Source: Ornithodoros turicata (lineage: Eukaryota; Arthropoda; Arachnida; Ixodida; Argasidae). Taken from it: 64,000 nt of DNA. Location: contig NC_088206.1 in the NCBI RefSeq assembly GCF_037126465.1, forward strand, positions 26,538,790 through 26,602,789. Direction: 5' to 3'. Of this stretch, positions 1 through 10,300 are shown one piece after another; position 1 is the first letter of the stretch, and every line of letters begins with the position of its first letter. Both the position numbers and the translations under genes were made by a program. Below the pieces are notes generated by a model that had not been told where the DNA came from, did not search any database, and worked only from the letters and a program-made list of their open reading frames with translations.

Positions 1-440
1 TCCAGGGAAGGTTCTAGGAATGTGTCTCAGGGATATTTAGACATATAGATGACATATACAGGATGTATTATTATTATTGCATTTTGCTGCTTTTTTGCAA
101 TTTTTACTTATTCTAAGGAAAAAACTACTCTGCAACAGAGAACATCGTATCAAGGAACTCTTGCTTATTGAACACAAACCAAGTACACTGATGTCTGGTA
201 CGTGCACAGTAAAAAAACGCTATTTCTAATAGTACAAAATATTATATTACAACATAAATAGGCTGATAATTAAAAATATAGGGCGACACTGATAAGACGC
301 GATGCTGCTGGCACATTCGATAAATAAAACACCAAAATCCTGAGATGAGTATTCTCGTATGACTAGTACTGCTGTCACAACAGCTGTAAGTGCACTTAAT
401 GTCTTCTCTCTGTGAATAATGACCAACATACATAAGCAAC
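1..440. other. No supportable feature
   Basis: AT-rich DNA in which I see no gene, terminal repeat or RNA. Short open frames exist on both strands but show no recognisable motif. Confidence 0.5.
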
Positions 441-563
441 GACGAAGGCATACCTTGAGCTTGAGGGAACGATAACACACGAAGAAGTAGACAAGACGAG
501 GCTCAAAGGGGACTCAAAGGTTCGTGTGTTATCGTTCCCTCAAGCTCAAGGTATGCCTTCGTC
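441..563. repeat. 43-bp inverted duplication (snap-back hairpin)
   Basis: Positions 441-483 are the exact reverse complement of 521-563, separated by a 37-base loop. The arms are identical although the surrounding DNA is unique in this window. That pattern is typical of a recent template-switch or foldback event, or of a very small MITE. No target-site duplication was found. Confidence 0.85.
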
Positions 564-2304
564 GAACCTTCACCAGCTCGCTTGCCTACTCACCCTTCCC
601 ACAGAACCAGTAACCGCCCCTGGACAGCCGACAAGGGTCCAAGCATCCGCAGCCTATAGTGAACATCACTTGAACGTCTCCTAGACGCGTTTGTTGGGAT
701 GCTCCAATGAGTATACAGCAGCGGATGTCCCACATATATCACTCTGTGGACACCGTGCGCACCCCATCCGCACTCTGTCCACAAAGAGCGGTTTGAGCAC
801 CCCTTTTCGCTTTTCACCTTCCGTCTCGTTCTTCTCTCCCGCTCTGTCGTCTGACTGCGTCGCCGCCAAAGGAGAAATCTGCGCAGAAGGCTTGTTTTTT
901 TCGCAACGCGCAGAAGAGAGAGCCATAGCCCGTTGTGCGGATGATTTCAAACCCCGCTGGAGAGGCTGGAGAAACATGGCCGCATCTGTAATGGCTTGGA
1001 GTAATACGGTAATTTTCAACGCGAACAGCACCAGTACAGCTTGAATTTTGTGAAGAGTTAGGTGCACATGCCTTGTAGGTAACGGATTCTCCATCGGGGG
1101 CCACTATCTATGACCAGAATACAGGTAAACGGCCGTGGTGCCTTTGCTTGTTAGCGCTCGCGTTTTAGATTCCTTTGTTCTTCAAGTCGTTTTAGCCCAC
1201 TGGCTAGTGAAAAAAAAATCCAATCAATCCTAGCTGAGCTTGTAATATAGGCATATCAGCACTTGTATGCTACTTTTATTTTGTGGTCCACTCACTGTGT
1301 TCTTGATATTCTTTCAGGCATAAACGGCTATACCGCTCAGCATCGGCCATTCATTGCTGTGTGCGTCTCAGCGTCTTCCAGATAGTGTTGGATGTTTTCT
1401 CTATGAGCAGTCTTGGAATTATTTACTGTCCTATGCGTTACAGGTAAGAATGCTAGGTAACCGGGAGGTATGGCCAAACGCTGGTATGCGTATGTGCCAT
1501 AGGCAGAGACCGATGTTGCCTGTATTATGTCTCTCGTTGTTATCAGTGTGCCTCGGCGGGAGAACTTGGCCAGTGAGTTCCAGAGTCCGGAAGACACAGA
1601 AAGGAACAATTTAAAGAGACCGGTAGCCATTCATAAGGCGTGAAGGAGCGTGAGGATACAGTTGCGTCGATTCCATGCAAGATGCCACCTAATTATACGG
1701 CGAGTAACATGGATGTTTTTTTTCTTGTTTACATAACGTGGCGATATTGGGACCACGACCTGTATGAGCGGGAATGATCTGGATATGACACCTTGTCACG
1801 TCCTTTCATTATCTGTACTGCTTATGTGCCGGCAGGCATGTACGAATGCACATATAAATACTAGTCCACAATGAAATAAATTATTTTGGGTGCACACTTG
1901 CGTCCTTGTATTCATTTCATGATTAAAATTATGATATTTCCATAGGCGCGCGATACCTATGGGACTTGGATAGAGATCCTCCACAGGCCCCTCGAAGATC
2001 CGCATCGGCGGTCCTACGACGTCCATTTCGCATAATTTTCTCTTGATTAGCACGGTAGTACGGGTGTAGTTAAAACGTAGCCGGGAGCAAATGTGTACGT
2101 TCGTGAGACGTACTCAGCATCCACAACCCGACGTTCGCTGGATGCTGATGGGCGGTTAATGGTTCTGTGGGTTATTTCATACATAAGCAAATTGGCAGCC
2201 GGCATGGCTGATAATGTAACGTAATATGCTCCAACTTTTCATATGATTATAAAGCAATATGGCTGTGGGACCCAACAACGTGGCCGTCTGATTCTTCCAA
2301 TTCA
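564..2304. other. No recognised gene
   Basis: A GC-richer patch at 700-1,060 contains a Kozak-like start at 975 (purine at -3) with a 23-codon frame, MAASVMAWSNTVIFNANSTS and so on. It resembles a first exon but has no clear splice donor or homology. A polyadenylation-like AAATAAA lies near 1,875. Nothing else is supportable. Confidence 0.3.
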
Positions 2305-2403
2305 ATTGCCTTATATATATATATATACATAGGGGAGAAAAGACACTATCTATATCCCTATCTATATACAACATCCTGGTCGTTCGAACCTCCATTTTGT
2401 AGC

Positions 2404-2445
<42 letters not shown>

Positions 2446-2446
2446 G
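2305..2446. repeat. (TA)n microsatellites
   Basis: Two alternating TA tracts, about 2,310-2,330 and 2,405-2,446, flank unremarkable sequence. The second abuts the nested inverted repeat that carries the minus-strand hammerhead-like motif. Confidence 0.8.
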
Positions 2447-2779
2447 TAAGTGCTCAAACGTCGCCACGCAAGTACTGGACAGCTGTTTCGGCCTTCTTGG
2501 GCCTCATCAGCGGTACGCAGGCAGGCAACGTTTGAACGGATGGTGTGAGAAGGTCACGTTACACGTGATTCCTCCCGTCACTGTGAGCTACCTCACCACT
2601 GAAAGCCCAGTGCAAAACAAGTGTATATTAGGGAAAAAAATAGCCGTAGCTCTTTGGCTGCATGCATAGCATATGCTAGAAGGCCGAAACAGCTGTCCAG
2701 TACTGCCGTGGCGACGTTTGAGCACTTACAAACATAGGCTATGCGTGCAGCCAAAGAGCTACGGCTATTTTTTCCCTAA
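2444..2779. repeat. Nested double inverted repeat
   Basis: Two pairs of inverted arms are interleaved. 2,444-2,496 pairs with 2,677-2,735, and 2,628-2,670 pairs with 2,738-2,779. The outer left arm carries a complete hammerhead-like motif on the minus strand, while its partner keeps only the 3' half of that motif. This suggests an inverted, partial duplication of a ribozyme-bearing retroelement end. No reverse transcriptase is recognisable nearby. Confidence 0.75.
2467..2520 (-). ncRNA. Type I hammerhead-ribozyme motif, exact core
   Basis: Read on the minus strand, the three conserved blocks occur in order. CTGATGA is at 2510-2504. Stem II is GGCC pairing with GGCC around a 6-base CAAGAA loop. 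GAAA is at 2489-2486. A short stem III with a 2-base loop then gives the GTC cleavage triplet ending at 2478. Stem I starts with a G-C pair and continues with one mismatch for about six pairs. Self-cleaving motifs with a tiny stem III are known from Penelope-like elements and retrozymes, where they process the element RNA. Activity here is inferred, not shown. Confidence 0.7.
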
Positions 2780-2937
2780 TAAATATATATATAGTGTATA
2801 TATACAAAGAGAGAAGTGAGCGTATGGCTTTACTGCGTATGGTACTCGCTGGCTTTGCACTGCGGCCTCCAGAGGTGTTCTTAACACCCTGGAACATTGA
2901 TGTCTCTCAGAGACACACTGTTGGTTCCTACCCTAGA

Positions 2938-3014
2938 GCGTGTCACATCCCTACGCTGTCCCGATGAGAGCCAAGAAGCTCGAAACGGCCGTCCACAGCT
3001 GGGATGTGACACGC
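2938..3014 (+). ncRNA. Second hammerhead-like motif, core base changed
   Basis: Stem I is unusually strong. 2938-2951 pairs with 3001-3014 over 14 bases, followed by a small internal loop and GCTGT pairing with ACAGC. The core reads CCGATGA (2961-2967), so the conserved U4 is C. It is followed by stem II GAGC/GCTC, GAAA (2982-2985), a stem III identical in layout to the first motif, and the GTC triplet ending at 2993. The 1.1/2.1 pair is C-C. Known hammerheads need U4 and this pair for full rates, so this copy is probably weak or dead. Confidence 0.55.
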
Positions 3015-3025
3015 TTGAGTTATAA

Positions 3026-3074
<49 letters not shown>
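3026..3074. repeat. (CA)n(TA)n compound microsatellite
   Basis: A CA tract runs directly into a TA tract, immediately downstream of the plus-strand hammerhead-like motif. Confidence 0.85.
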
Positions 3075-3077
<3 letters not shown>

Positions 3078-3754
3078 GTTAACATAAATACACGAGAGGA
3101 ATTCGCATGCAAGGGAGACACACTCACCCAGTCACACACGAAATGTAGAATCAACGCTGAAATAACATTGCAAATCTACAATACTACCGTAGAATCCGCG
3201 ATAGCGTGCAACGTAGATTACGTAGAAAATCTCCGCTCAAAAACAGGCAGAATCAACATAATTTTGTAATGCTGTTTCTACATTGACATTTGTTTTTCTA
3301 CGTTGATATGACATTTATCTATTGTTGTGAATTACTGTTTATTCTACTCGTACGTTGTCTTGTGTTACCTCTTCCTACTATGTTACGTTAAAAGTTCCAC
3401 TTCTACTGCCGCAAAAGTGCAGGTATATCCCGAAACCTAAATGTGTCCAAATACAATACTACAAATGTGTAATAGCGGCTATTCAAGAAGCAAATGAGGG
3501 GTATGTCCTTTTATGTGCACGTTTATTAAAATCTAAAATCAATTAGTGAAACATGTAGAAAAAGATAATCACTGATGATGGTCATAATAATAATCACATG
3601 ACTGGTACGCCTCTTCGGAACTGTCATCCCTCAAAGGTAACCAATAGCATAGTTTCTTCCATCTATTGGAATAGCAGCTCAAACACTGCCATAAATAGGC
3701 ATAAAGAATAGACACTCTGCAACAAGTAGGAACAAATGCACAGCAGTGACTTAC
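3075..3754. other. No recognised gene
   Basis: AT-rich sequence with repeated fragments of the type GTAGAATC/CTACGTTGA between 3,140 and 3,310, but no clear unit. No coding potential was recognised. Confidence 0.4.
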
Positions 3755-4180
3755 CAGTAGTATTATTGTATGTCCTATAGCCAAGAGTTCCTCTAATCCA
3801 AGGGAAGCCTATTCTAATGCAATTCTAAGCCAAAATCCAGTTCCAATCCAACACAAGCCAATTCTAAGCCATCTGATTGGTCGCCATTAGCTCCGCCCAC
3901 TTCATGCCCATGCTAAGCCTACTGATCGTTGATTGGTTGACCGTAGCTCCGCTCCTTCACGCTAATTAGTTGGCTTGCCTCCGACCACTTCACGTTGATT
4001 GGCCCCTGCTAAGCCTACTGATCATTGAGTGGTTGACCGTAGCTCCGCCCCTTTATGCTAATTACTTGGCTGCGCCCACTTCGCGATGATTGGTGCATGC
4101 TGATCGCTGAGCACAGCTCCACCCTTTTATGCTAATTAACCGTTTCCACTAATTGGTCCATTCTAAGCCTACTGACAAAG
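3755..4180 (+). repeat. Degenerate ~95-bp tandem repeat, copy 1
   Basis: The phrase GCTAAGCCTACTGATC recurs at 3912 and 4008, with a weaker copy near 4099. Each monomer also holds a CCAAT-box-like ATTGG, a CCGTAGCTCCGC block and ATGCTAATTA. The spacing is about 91-96 bp. The whole block reappears in reverse complement at 46,060-46,815, with matching outer edges (CTATAGCCAAGAGTT here, its complement there). It is an interspersed repeat, not a local duplication. Confidence 0.7.
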
Positions 4181-4859
4181 CATAGTGGTGCTATGCGGTG
4201 AAGCTCAAGAATGTTTCTCTCACTGACGCTCCGACGCTTATTAAACAAAGCGATTGAGTAAACCCAAAGTGGTTGGTGCTATGCAGTGAAGCTTCGCACA
4301 TACTCAATCTTAAAAAGATTTCAGACTTCCTTCAGAGCTCTCCCAGAACACTCTGTGCGTGCACCACAAGCATAGCCAGCGTATATTTCACGCGACACAC
4401 CTGCGAGTTCCTTCTAAACAGAGCACTACTGAACAGTAAGAGGCACCAATATTAGAAATATAAATTTAGGATGACCACACAAAATGTGCAATGCTCGTCG
4501 CATTATGAACAAGTCCCCCCCCCATCTCAGGAAAAATGTTCTCACCTTAAGAGCATCACACTTACAAATATGATGCACATAGATTCACAAACTTGTCACG
4601 CGAGGGGTACAGCAGGACGGGGAAACACGAATTTCGGGCGCGTGGACAGCTCACGCGATTTTCCATGCCCGCGCAGTTTTTCACCTCACACACCGTAGCT
4701 ACACACAGGCTCAACATGCGCCGATATTGACACATCAAAATATCGGGCACCCTCCAGGTTCACAAATCTACCCCCATGTCGTCAAAGAATAGCTCAACTT
4801 ACCGTGGTGAATGCCAGCCGCACAGAAAACTATATAGCTGGAACACATGCGCGTAATAT
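4181..4859 (+). repeat. Interspersed repeat, 5' portion, interrupted by ISL2EU
   Basis: This segment matches two other places in reverse complement. 4,190-4,660 corresponds to 44,080-45,100, and 4,480-4,859 corresponds to about 30,350-30,740. Its continuation is found after the transposon, at 9,075. It contains two copies of the recurrent motif GGTGCTATGCRGTGAAGCT (4187 and 4275). No protein was recognised. Confidence 0.75.
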
Positions 4860-4994
4860 AGACCTCTTCCTTGTTTGTAAACAACGCGCCGCATTTGCGC
4901 ATGCGCGGAGAGCAGACGACGGCTGGTTGGCAAAACGAGCCGTGTGCACGTGTGCATTACACGTGCGTTGCTCCGTCGGTTGTAATCGTTCGCA

Positions 4995-7120
4995 ATGGCA
5001 ACGTATTTTGACGGCCTCAGCGACGCTGAGAAAGATCGTTATCGGAAAAAACTGCACGTACATGGTGTTGTTTACGATGATCCGTACGTAATTCGGAAAG
5101 AAATGTAGCTGGAAGGTGATGACGCCGAGCAGCAGTGCCCAGCGGTGACCATGCCTGCCGTTGTGGTGTACCTATTGTTTTCCAGCAGCGAATTCACTCT
5201 GGATACAGTAAAAGCGTATAAGTCCATGGAAGCGTACAATTACTTCGAGTCAGGTTGGTGGCATTTTCTTTGAGTACATTAACGTTGTTTTGGCCATTAA
5301 TGGTGTTAGCGGCCAACCTTTTCACGAAGTTGTGCTTGTCATAGGTCTTGTGAGGAGCTGTAGACTCTGGTTACCAGACAGGAAGGTCAGCTTCATCAGA
5401 GCAGAAGTAATGCCATCACAACGTGTCACCCAAAAGGGCCATGACGTGTGGGTCTGCATTGACTCTCTCACTGAGCAAGTGCTTACAGCTCACTGTCAAT
5501 GCATGGCAGGGTAGGTGTGACAACGGTTCTGTTTCTCGATTTAGCTTGTAGACATCCTTAACTAATGCCTTATCCACACCTCTCAGCCTCAGTACTGTGT
5601 GCAGCCATGTAGCAGCAGTCCTTTTTGATGTTGAGTATGCCTCACAAAAGCGTGATGTTTCATGCACGTCGAAGCAATGCGTCTGGAACAAGGCGACGTC
5701 AAAAAAGGTACACATAACCTGGCATGTAGCATGCGTGGAAGTGGAGTAAGAGCAAGATAATTTCGCATCTACGTCGTCGGTAGATCATCGTAATCCCCAC
5801 TGCCTTAATCCTGTTTGTATTGCATGAATTGTGGGAAGCTGTGCACATTCTAGGGAGAATGCTTGGCAAATGAGATTTTGCGTCATACATTTTATTGCTT
5901 ACATGTGTGATCTGAGGAGGCCAAGGATGCATCACCCTTCATCATTAATTCCCAAGCTCTTTCTTTGCCCTGCTCCAATACAGGAAAATATGGTAGCTCT
6001 GGATGAATTGGACTTGAGCAAACCACGAAAAGCAAAAAGGCTAATACCACCATACACATTCGAAACCACCATACACGTTCGAACAATATTCAGCTACGGA
6101 CAAAAATATCTTCGATGAGTTAAAAAGGATTGCCCCAGGTGCCGTTGTACTCCGAAGTATCCCAAAACTCGATCCAGAAGACACTGACTCTGGTTCAGAA
6201 GACGAGCAATGCTATACACTACTCAGGTATGTCAGTCATCCATATTCGCAACTGCAAAACCTTAGTGGACATGCTGAACTGCTAGGCCATATTCATGACA
6301 GTGTGCGCCCAGATATTCGTCACTCTTATGCCATGAAGTGAAGATGTAGCCCTGATACTCAGAACAGGCTTGGCTAACATTGGTGTCTAATCTATAGTTG
6401 CAAAAATGATGCTTTGCTTCAAAGGAGAGCCCAGAAGACCAGCAGCACGCGGGACACCTTCATGGATGACATGTTTGTGCCTCTCAAAGAAATTGAGAGG
6501 ATACAGAAAGCTACGAGACAGCAAAGCAGAAGCCATGAAGTGAGGCCTCGACAACGAAAGCAATGCAAAGCACCACTATGCTAATTACACGAAAACATGT
6601 CACAGGAACTTCCGTCTGTACGATGCTGGCTTCGTGATTGACCCTGTGGTAGGATTGTTTTGCATCACTTTTCGTCTTAACTAGCGTTCTCAGAGCAAAG
6701 GGCAGTGCATGTCACTTCACAACTTATGCTAAAGTATGTTTGTTCACGTATTCGGAATTGCTGTTTTCTTGCCGTTAGGACCACTTCCTCGGCGCCTCAT
6801 CTGATGGTGTCTGGGCATGTGATTGCCATGGTGTCGGCTTGCTGGAGATCAAATGTCCCTTCTCTCTGAGGTAGCCAAGTAGGACGACAGGTGAAGCAAC
6901 ATGTTTGACCCAGAATGGCAACGTAGACAAGAACCACCCTTACTACACACAGATTCAGACCAAGCTGCATGTGTGTCAAAAGGAAGTGTGTCATTTTGTT
7001 GTCTGGGTTCCTCATGAATTCTCTGTAACAATTGTACAGTATGATCGAGTATTTTTCAGCCGTGTCCTGAAAAAAATGAGGGCTTTCTGGAAGGAGCATG
7101 TCCTACCAAGGTTGCTGTAA
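4995..7120 (+). pseudogene. ISL2EU YqaJ-like nuclease with SWIM zinc finger, decayed
   Basis: Six exon-like blocks are visible: about 4995-5258, 5390-5510, 5593-5707, 5984-6226, 6398-6650 and 6779-7120, most with GT-AG borders. The first block ends in AYKSMEAYNYFESGW, a phrase typical of this family. Blocks two and three join into a SWIM-type zinc site (CQC, then CSHVAAVLFD). The last block holds the YqaJ nuclease core, GASSDG then LEIKCPF then YYTQIQ, whose D and E-x-K residues are the expected metal ligands. Breaks are a TAG at 5106, a 19-bp tandem duplication at 6046-6083 that shifts frame, a frame change with apparent loss near 6,540, and a TAG at 6872. In intact elements this lambda-exonuclease-like protein is thought to assist transposition. 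The start at 4995 is the first in-frame ATG. Confidence 0.82.
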
Positions 7121-7207
7121 ATAAATTTTGACCATGGCTGGTGGAAGCATTGTTGCACAATTTGTTGTTGAGAGATATTTATTAACACGTGGCTATCAAG
7201 CACAACT

Positions 7208-8961
7208 TTACACAAGTGGTTTCTTCATGTTTACAATTGCTGAACAAATGATCAGAATGTATGTAGCATGCCTCAACAGTGTGACAGGAAGCCTGTTCCT
7301 GAGAATTCGAAACACCTTCATCCGTCCTATTGCCCGCTCCACATGTATCCTCACACTTGAAATTTCTTCTCTTCGCGCCTCTTCTGCTTCCCTACCTTCA
7401 AGCTGCCTCTTTCCTCTTGTGAACGGAGGTATTACTACCCGTGCACATTTCTTTGGTATTTCATTCTTAACGTGAAAGCCCCGGTCTGCTAGGACCACAT
7501 CTCCAGGTTCCAGCTTGTCCAAGAATCCACTTGACTCAGTTACTTTCTTATCAGAAGCTCTTCCTGCACAGGCCTTTGAAATGAAGCTCACAGCACCTCT
7601 TGGGGTTATGCCCACAAGAAACTTGATCGTGTTGCTTCCTTTGTAGTTTGAGTAGCTTTGTGCTCGTGCTTTAAATGCCAAAGGACGCTCAACATGACAC
7701 TCCGTGCAGTAAATAATGACCCTACAGTCCGGGTACTGCCGGCGCACATGGGTTGGCAGCCTATTTTGTACATCCTCCCTTGATGGCCACACAATAAACC
7801 CCTTCAGTTCATTCACAAGAGCTGGCAAGTACGAACACACGATGCGAGACACAGTACTCTCGGCTGTACCAAAACGAAATGCAAGGTCTCTGTTAAGAAG
7901 TGCCAGCCGTAACTTCATTAAGACGATACATACAGTATCATGGACACTCAGCCCACGTGGGAGGTAGATGTTCTTTCCACTGACCAAGCTTACAACAAAG
8001 TTGAAAAGCGCCATAGACTGCACACCAGTGTAGAATTCTACTCAAGTGTCGTTGAGGCTCGAGGCAGAGAACGTTGTTACCTCCTTCACTGAAATGGCAG
8101 TTCTGAGCACAGCATTGTCCCTCTCGAGATCCTTAATGGTGTTTTGTAGTTTGCTGATATTATTGTTGAGCTCCTGGAAGGTGGAGGCTGAAAGGAAGAT
8201 GCTGTCAGAGAGCTGAAGACTATTCATAGTACACCGCCTACTTACTGCACATATGGCAGGGAACAGAATACGCCATGTCAGTTTCCACACATTGTTCGCA
8301 TGTTGTCCTTTCATGATCATCAGCCATGTTACCTGGAACGGTATGAACTGTTACTGGGTTGGGGGCCCGCAATAACTTTCCAATTGAAAAATTGCCACAT
8401 TGGTAACCATCAGTTTCTCAGTGCTATCATGAAAGAATGTATTTAAGAAAGATATGGACAGATAGCCACAGGGGAGATGTATGCTTGTGATCACGGGAAG
8501 GCTTACCCTCCGGCTGGACTTCCTCTACACAATCGTTGGCCACTTGTTCCTCAGAGTCCGCGGGCTCACCATCACTGTGTTGCTCCTCAGCGCGTATCCT
8601 TTTCTGAGCTCGCTGATATCGTTCAACGGCAGCGGCGGTCCTCGGCTTTGTGTACACAAAACGGACGGCACGGAGTCTGGGTGTTCTGGATCATCTGACG
8701 CCTTTCCTGTTTAAAACAAGAACAAGCTTACTGCCAGCACAAGGTAAATTAACCAGCTACGGATCGGTGCTAGCTTGACTTACCATGCACAAAGTGGAGG
8801 CCGCATATGCGGTCATAATCGGACGGCGTCCAATTCTTCCGCTTTACTGAGTTGATCCACAACAAACGTCTGTGTGCTTCCTTGGGAAACCTGTGAAAGC
8901 TCACAGGGTTGTCTTTCGTATAGCGCATTGCACACCCAACAGCTGCACAACTTTGAGGCAT
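7208..8961 (-). pseudogene. ISL2EU THAP-DDE transposase, decayed
   Basis: On the minus strand, exon 1 (8961-8784) encodes a THAP zinc finger: MPQSCAAVGC, then FHRFPKE, then ICGLHF, matching the C-x4-C and C-x2-H ligand pattern. It ends at GTAAGT. Exon 2 (8706-8507) follows a TTTAAACAG acceptor. Exon 3 (8212-7208) starts with a leucine-rich coiled coil and continues into a DDE_Tnp_4 catalytic domain (ARAQSYSNYK, LADRGF, HVERAIGR). The first catalytic Asp, normally in IIDCTE, is Tyr here (IIYCTE). The later D and E remain. A TGA at 8044-8042 splits exon 3, and exon 2 appears to be one base short near 8,657. The gene ends 88 bases from the convergent nuclease gene. It is dead as a transposase; the THAP exon is intact. 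Confidence 0.85.
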
Positions 8962-9074
8962 GTTTGCTTGCGCAAAGAGTCAAGCTCAGCGCGCGCGCTT
9001 TTTGCCAACAAGACCCAAACAACACTGACGGCAGCGCCGCCGCTTCGCGTGACGTCATGGACTGAAGCTGGTCT

Positions 9075-9478
9075 ATACCCCTTCCTGTACGTGTCCCAAC
9101 ATGTTGGGGCCATCTCTTTTATATCAATGCTCGCTTGTTTCCGCATGGTTGTAGATCACGTTTTTCGAGTCATCGGGCTTGTGAGGATGAGCCGACTGCA
9201 TGCCACAACATGTTCAAGTTCTTGTAACTTGTTCATGTTTTATATCAAAGCTTCCGCAGTTTGGGGTTGTAAATCATGTTTTCCGAGTCATCGAGGCCAC
9301 TCGTATTAAAACGTATACCAAAAATAAGCTGTCCTGCCTGATCAGAAAACTCTATGCGAAGAAAAATATCCCTATGAGCCCACGTCAAAGCAAACCACCT
9401 CTTTTACATCATAGCCTGCTCATTTCCATATGCTGAAACAAGCTTTCTGTAACCAAAAACAAAGGGTTGCTTTTGCAG
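9075..9478 (+). repeat. Interspersed repeat, 3' portion after ISL2EU
   Basis: This continues the repeat broken at 4,859 and matches 29,945-30,350 in reverse complement. It holds an internal tandem duplication of roughly 115 bases: CAACATGTT, then TTTTATATCAA, then a TGTAGATCAC or TGTAAATCAT block, then CGAGTCATCG, appears twice. No protein family was recognised. Confidence 0.7.
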
Positions 9479-10275
9479 TTTGGTTTCGAAGAAGTTCCAA
9501 ATGGGGTTATCCAAGTCCTAGTGTTGTAAATAAAGGACACCGTGTTTTTATGCCACAAACAACTTTTTCATCTTCTTTATTGATTTTAGCGACGAGATTA
9601 TTGGAAAACAGGAAGAGAATGCTCTGCAGCCGCAAATCAGGAGTGAAAAATAGCTCATAAAGTTTGCACACACAGCCATGTCCATACTAATCTAAGGATT
9701 GTACAACGCTTCGGTGAAATAAACGTTTTTTGCATAAAAAATCTATCGATGATCACTGACTCAATGTGCGTAAACAACACAGATTTCGCGATGTTCATAT
9801 AGAACAACGTCTACCTTCCTGGCTATCCAAGCTGTTTGGACAGTTTCATCAGCAGGTTGCGCATGGTGTTTCAAGCGGTATGGCATCAATGAAAGCTGCA
9901 ACGAAACCCACAGAAAAAACGACCAAGTGCAACCAACTCGAGACCGAAAGCGCCGCGCTAAACTACCACGTGTTAGGACACTGATATGGCTGCTCGCTTG
10001 CGTCCTGCAGAAACAGGTCCTTGCTCTCCGGGTCGTGCGCACGGCGTGATATCCTAACAAATAGTCAAAGGGGTCGCTCCATTGCCGCCATTAGTTCGCG
10101 CGAACGTTGCGAACGTTTGTCACAAAAAGGCGTACACTAAATCATATTCAAATATTTTTTTTAGTATGGATACTGAATAAATACACGAATGTGTGCGCAC
10201 ACTTTATTAACTATTTTCGCTCCTGATTTGTGGTTGAAGAGCATTCTCTCCCTGTTTGCCAATAATTTTGTCGCT
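9479..10275. repeat. Left arm of a 3.8-kb long inverted repeat
   Basis: 9,479-9,980 pairs with 12,745-13,322 and 10,070-10,275 pairs with 12,425-12,640, both in reverse complement. The arms diverge by small indels, including a poly-G run and a (CAC)n tract only in the right arm. Both begin GAAGTTCCAAATGGGG. The structure looks like a foldback element or an inverted pair of one repeat. No terminal duplication was resolved. Confidence 0.75.
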
Positions 10276-10300
10276 ATTTTATACACGTTTTATATTTATA

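Larger units (their letters stand above)
4860..9074. mobile_element. ISL2EU-type DNA transposon (4.2 kb, inactive)
   Basis: The element begins AGACC and ends GGTCT, flanked by AT on both sides. Because the flanks are AT-rich, the duplicated bases could be read as up to TATA. An uninterrupted copy of the target is present at 29,945-30,740 in reverse complement. It joins the left and right flanks across a single TATA, which fixes both ends. The element carries two convergent genes, a YqaJ-like nuclease on + and a THAP-domain DDE transposase on -. That gene pair and the AT target are the known hallmarks of ISL2EU elements. Both genes are broken, so this copy cannot move by itself. Confidence 0.88.

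Noticed and set aside
6398..6660. Single continuous exon of the YqaJ gene
   Set aside because: Family-like peptides occur in two different frames (ERIQKATRQQSRS and then NFRLYDAGF), so the segment must contain a frame change and probably a deletion.
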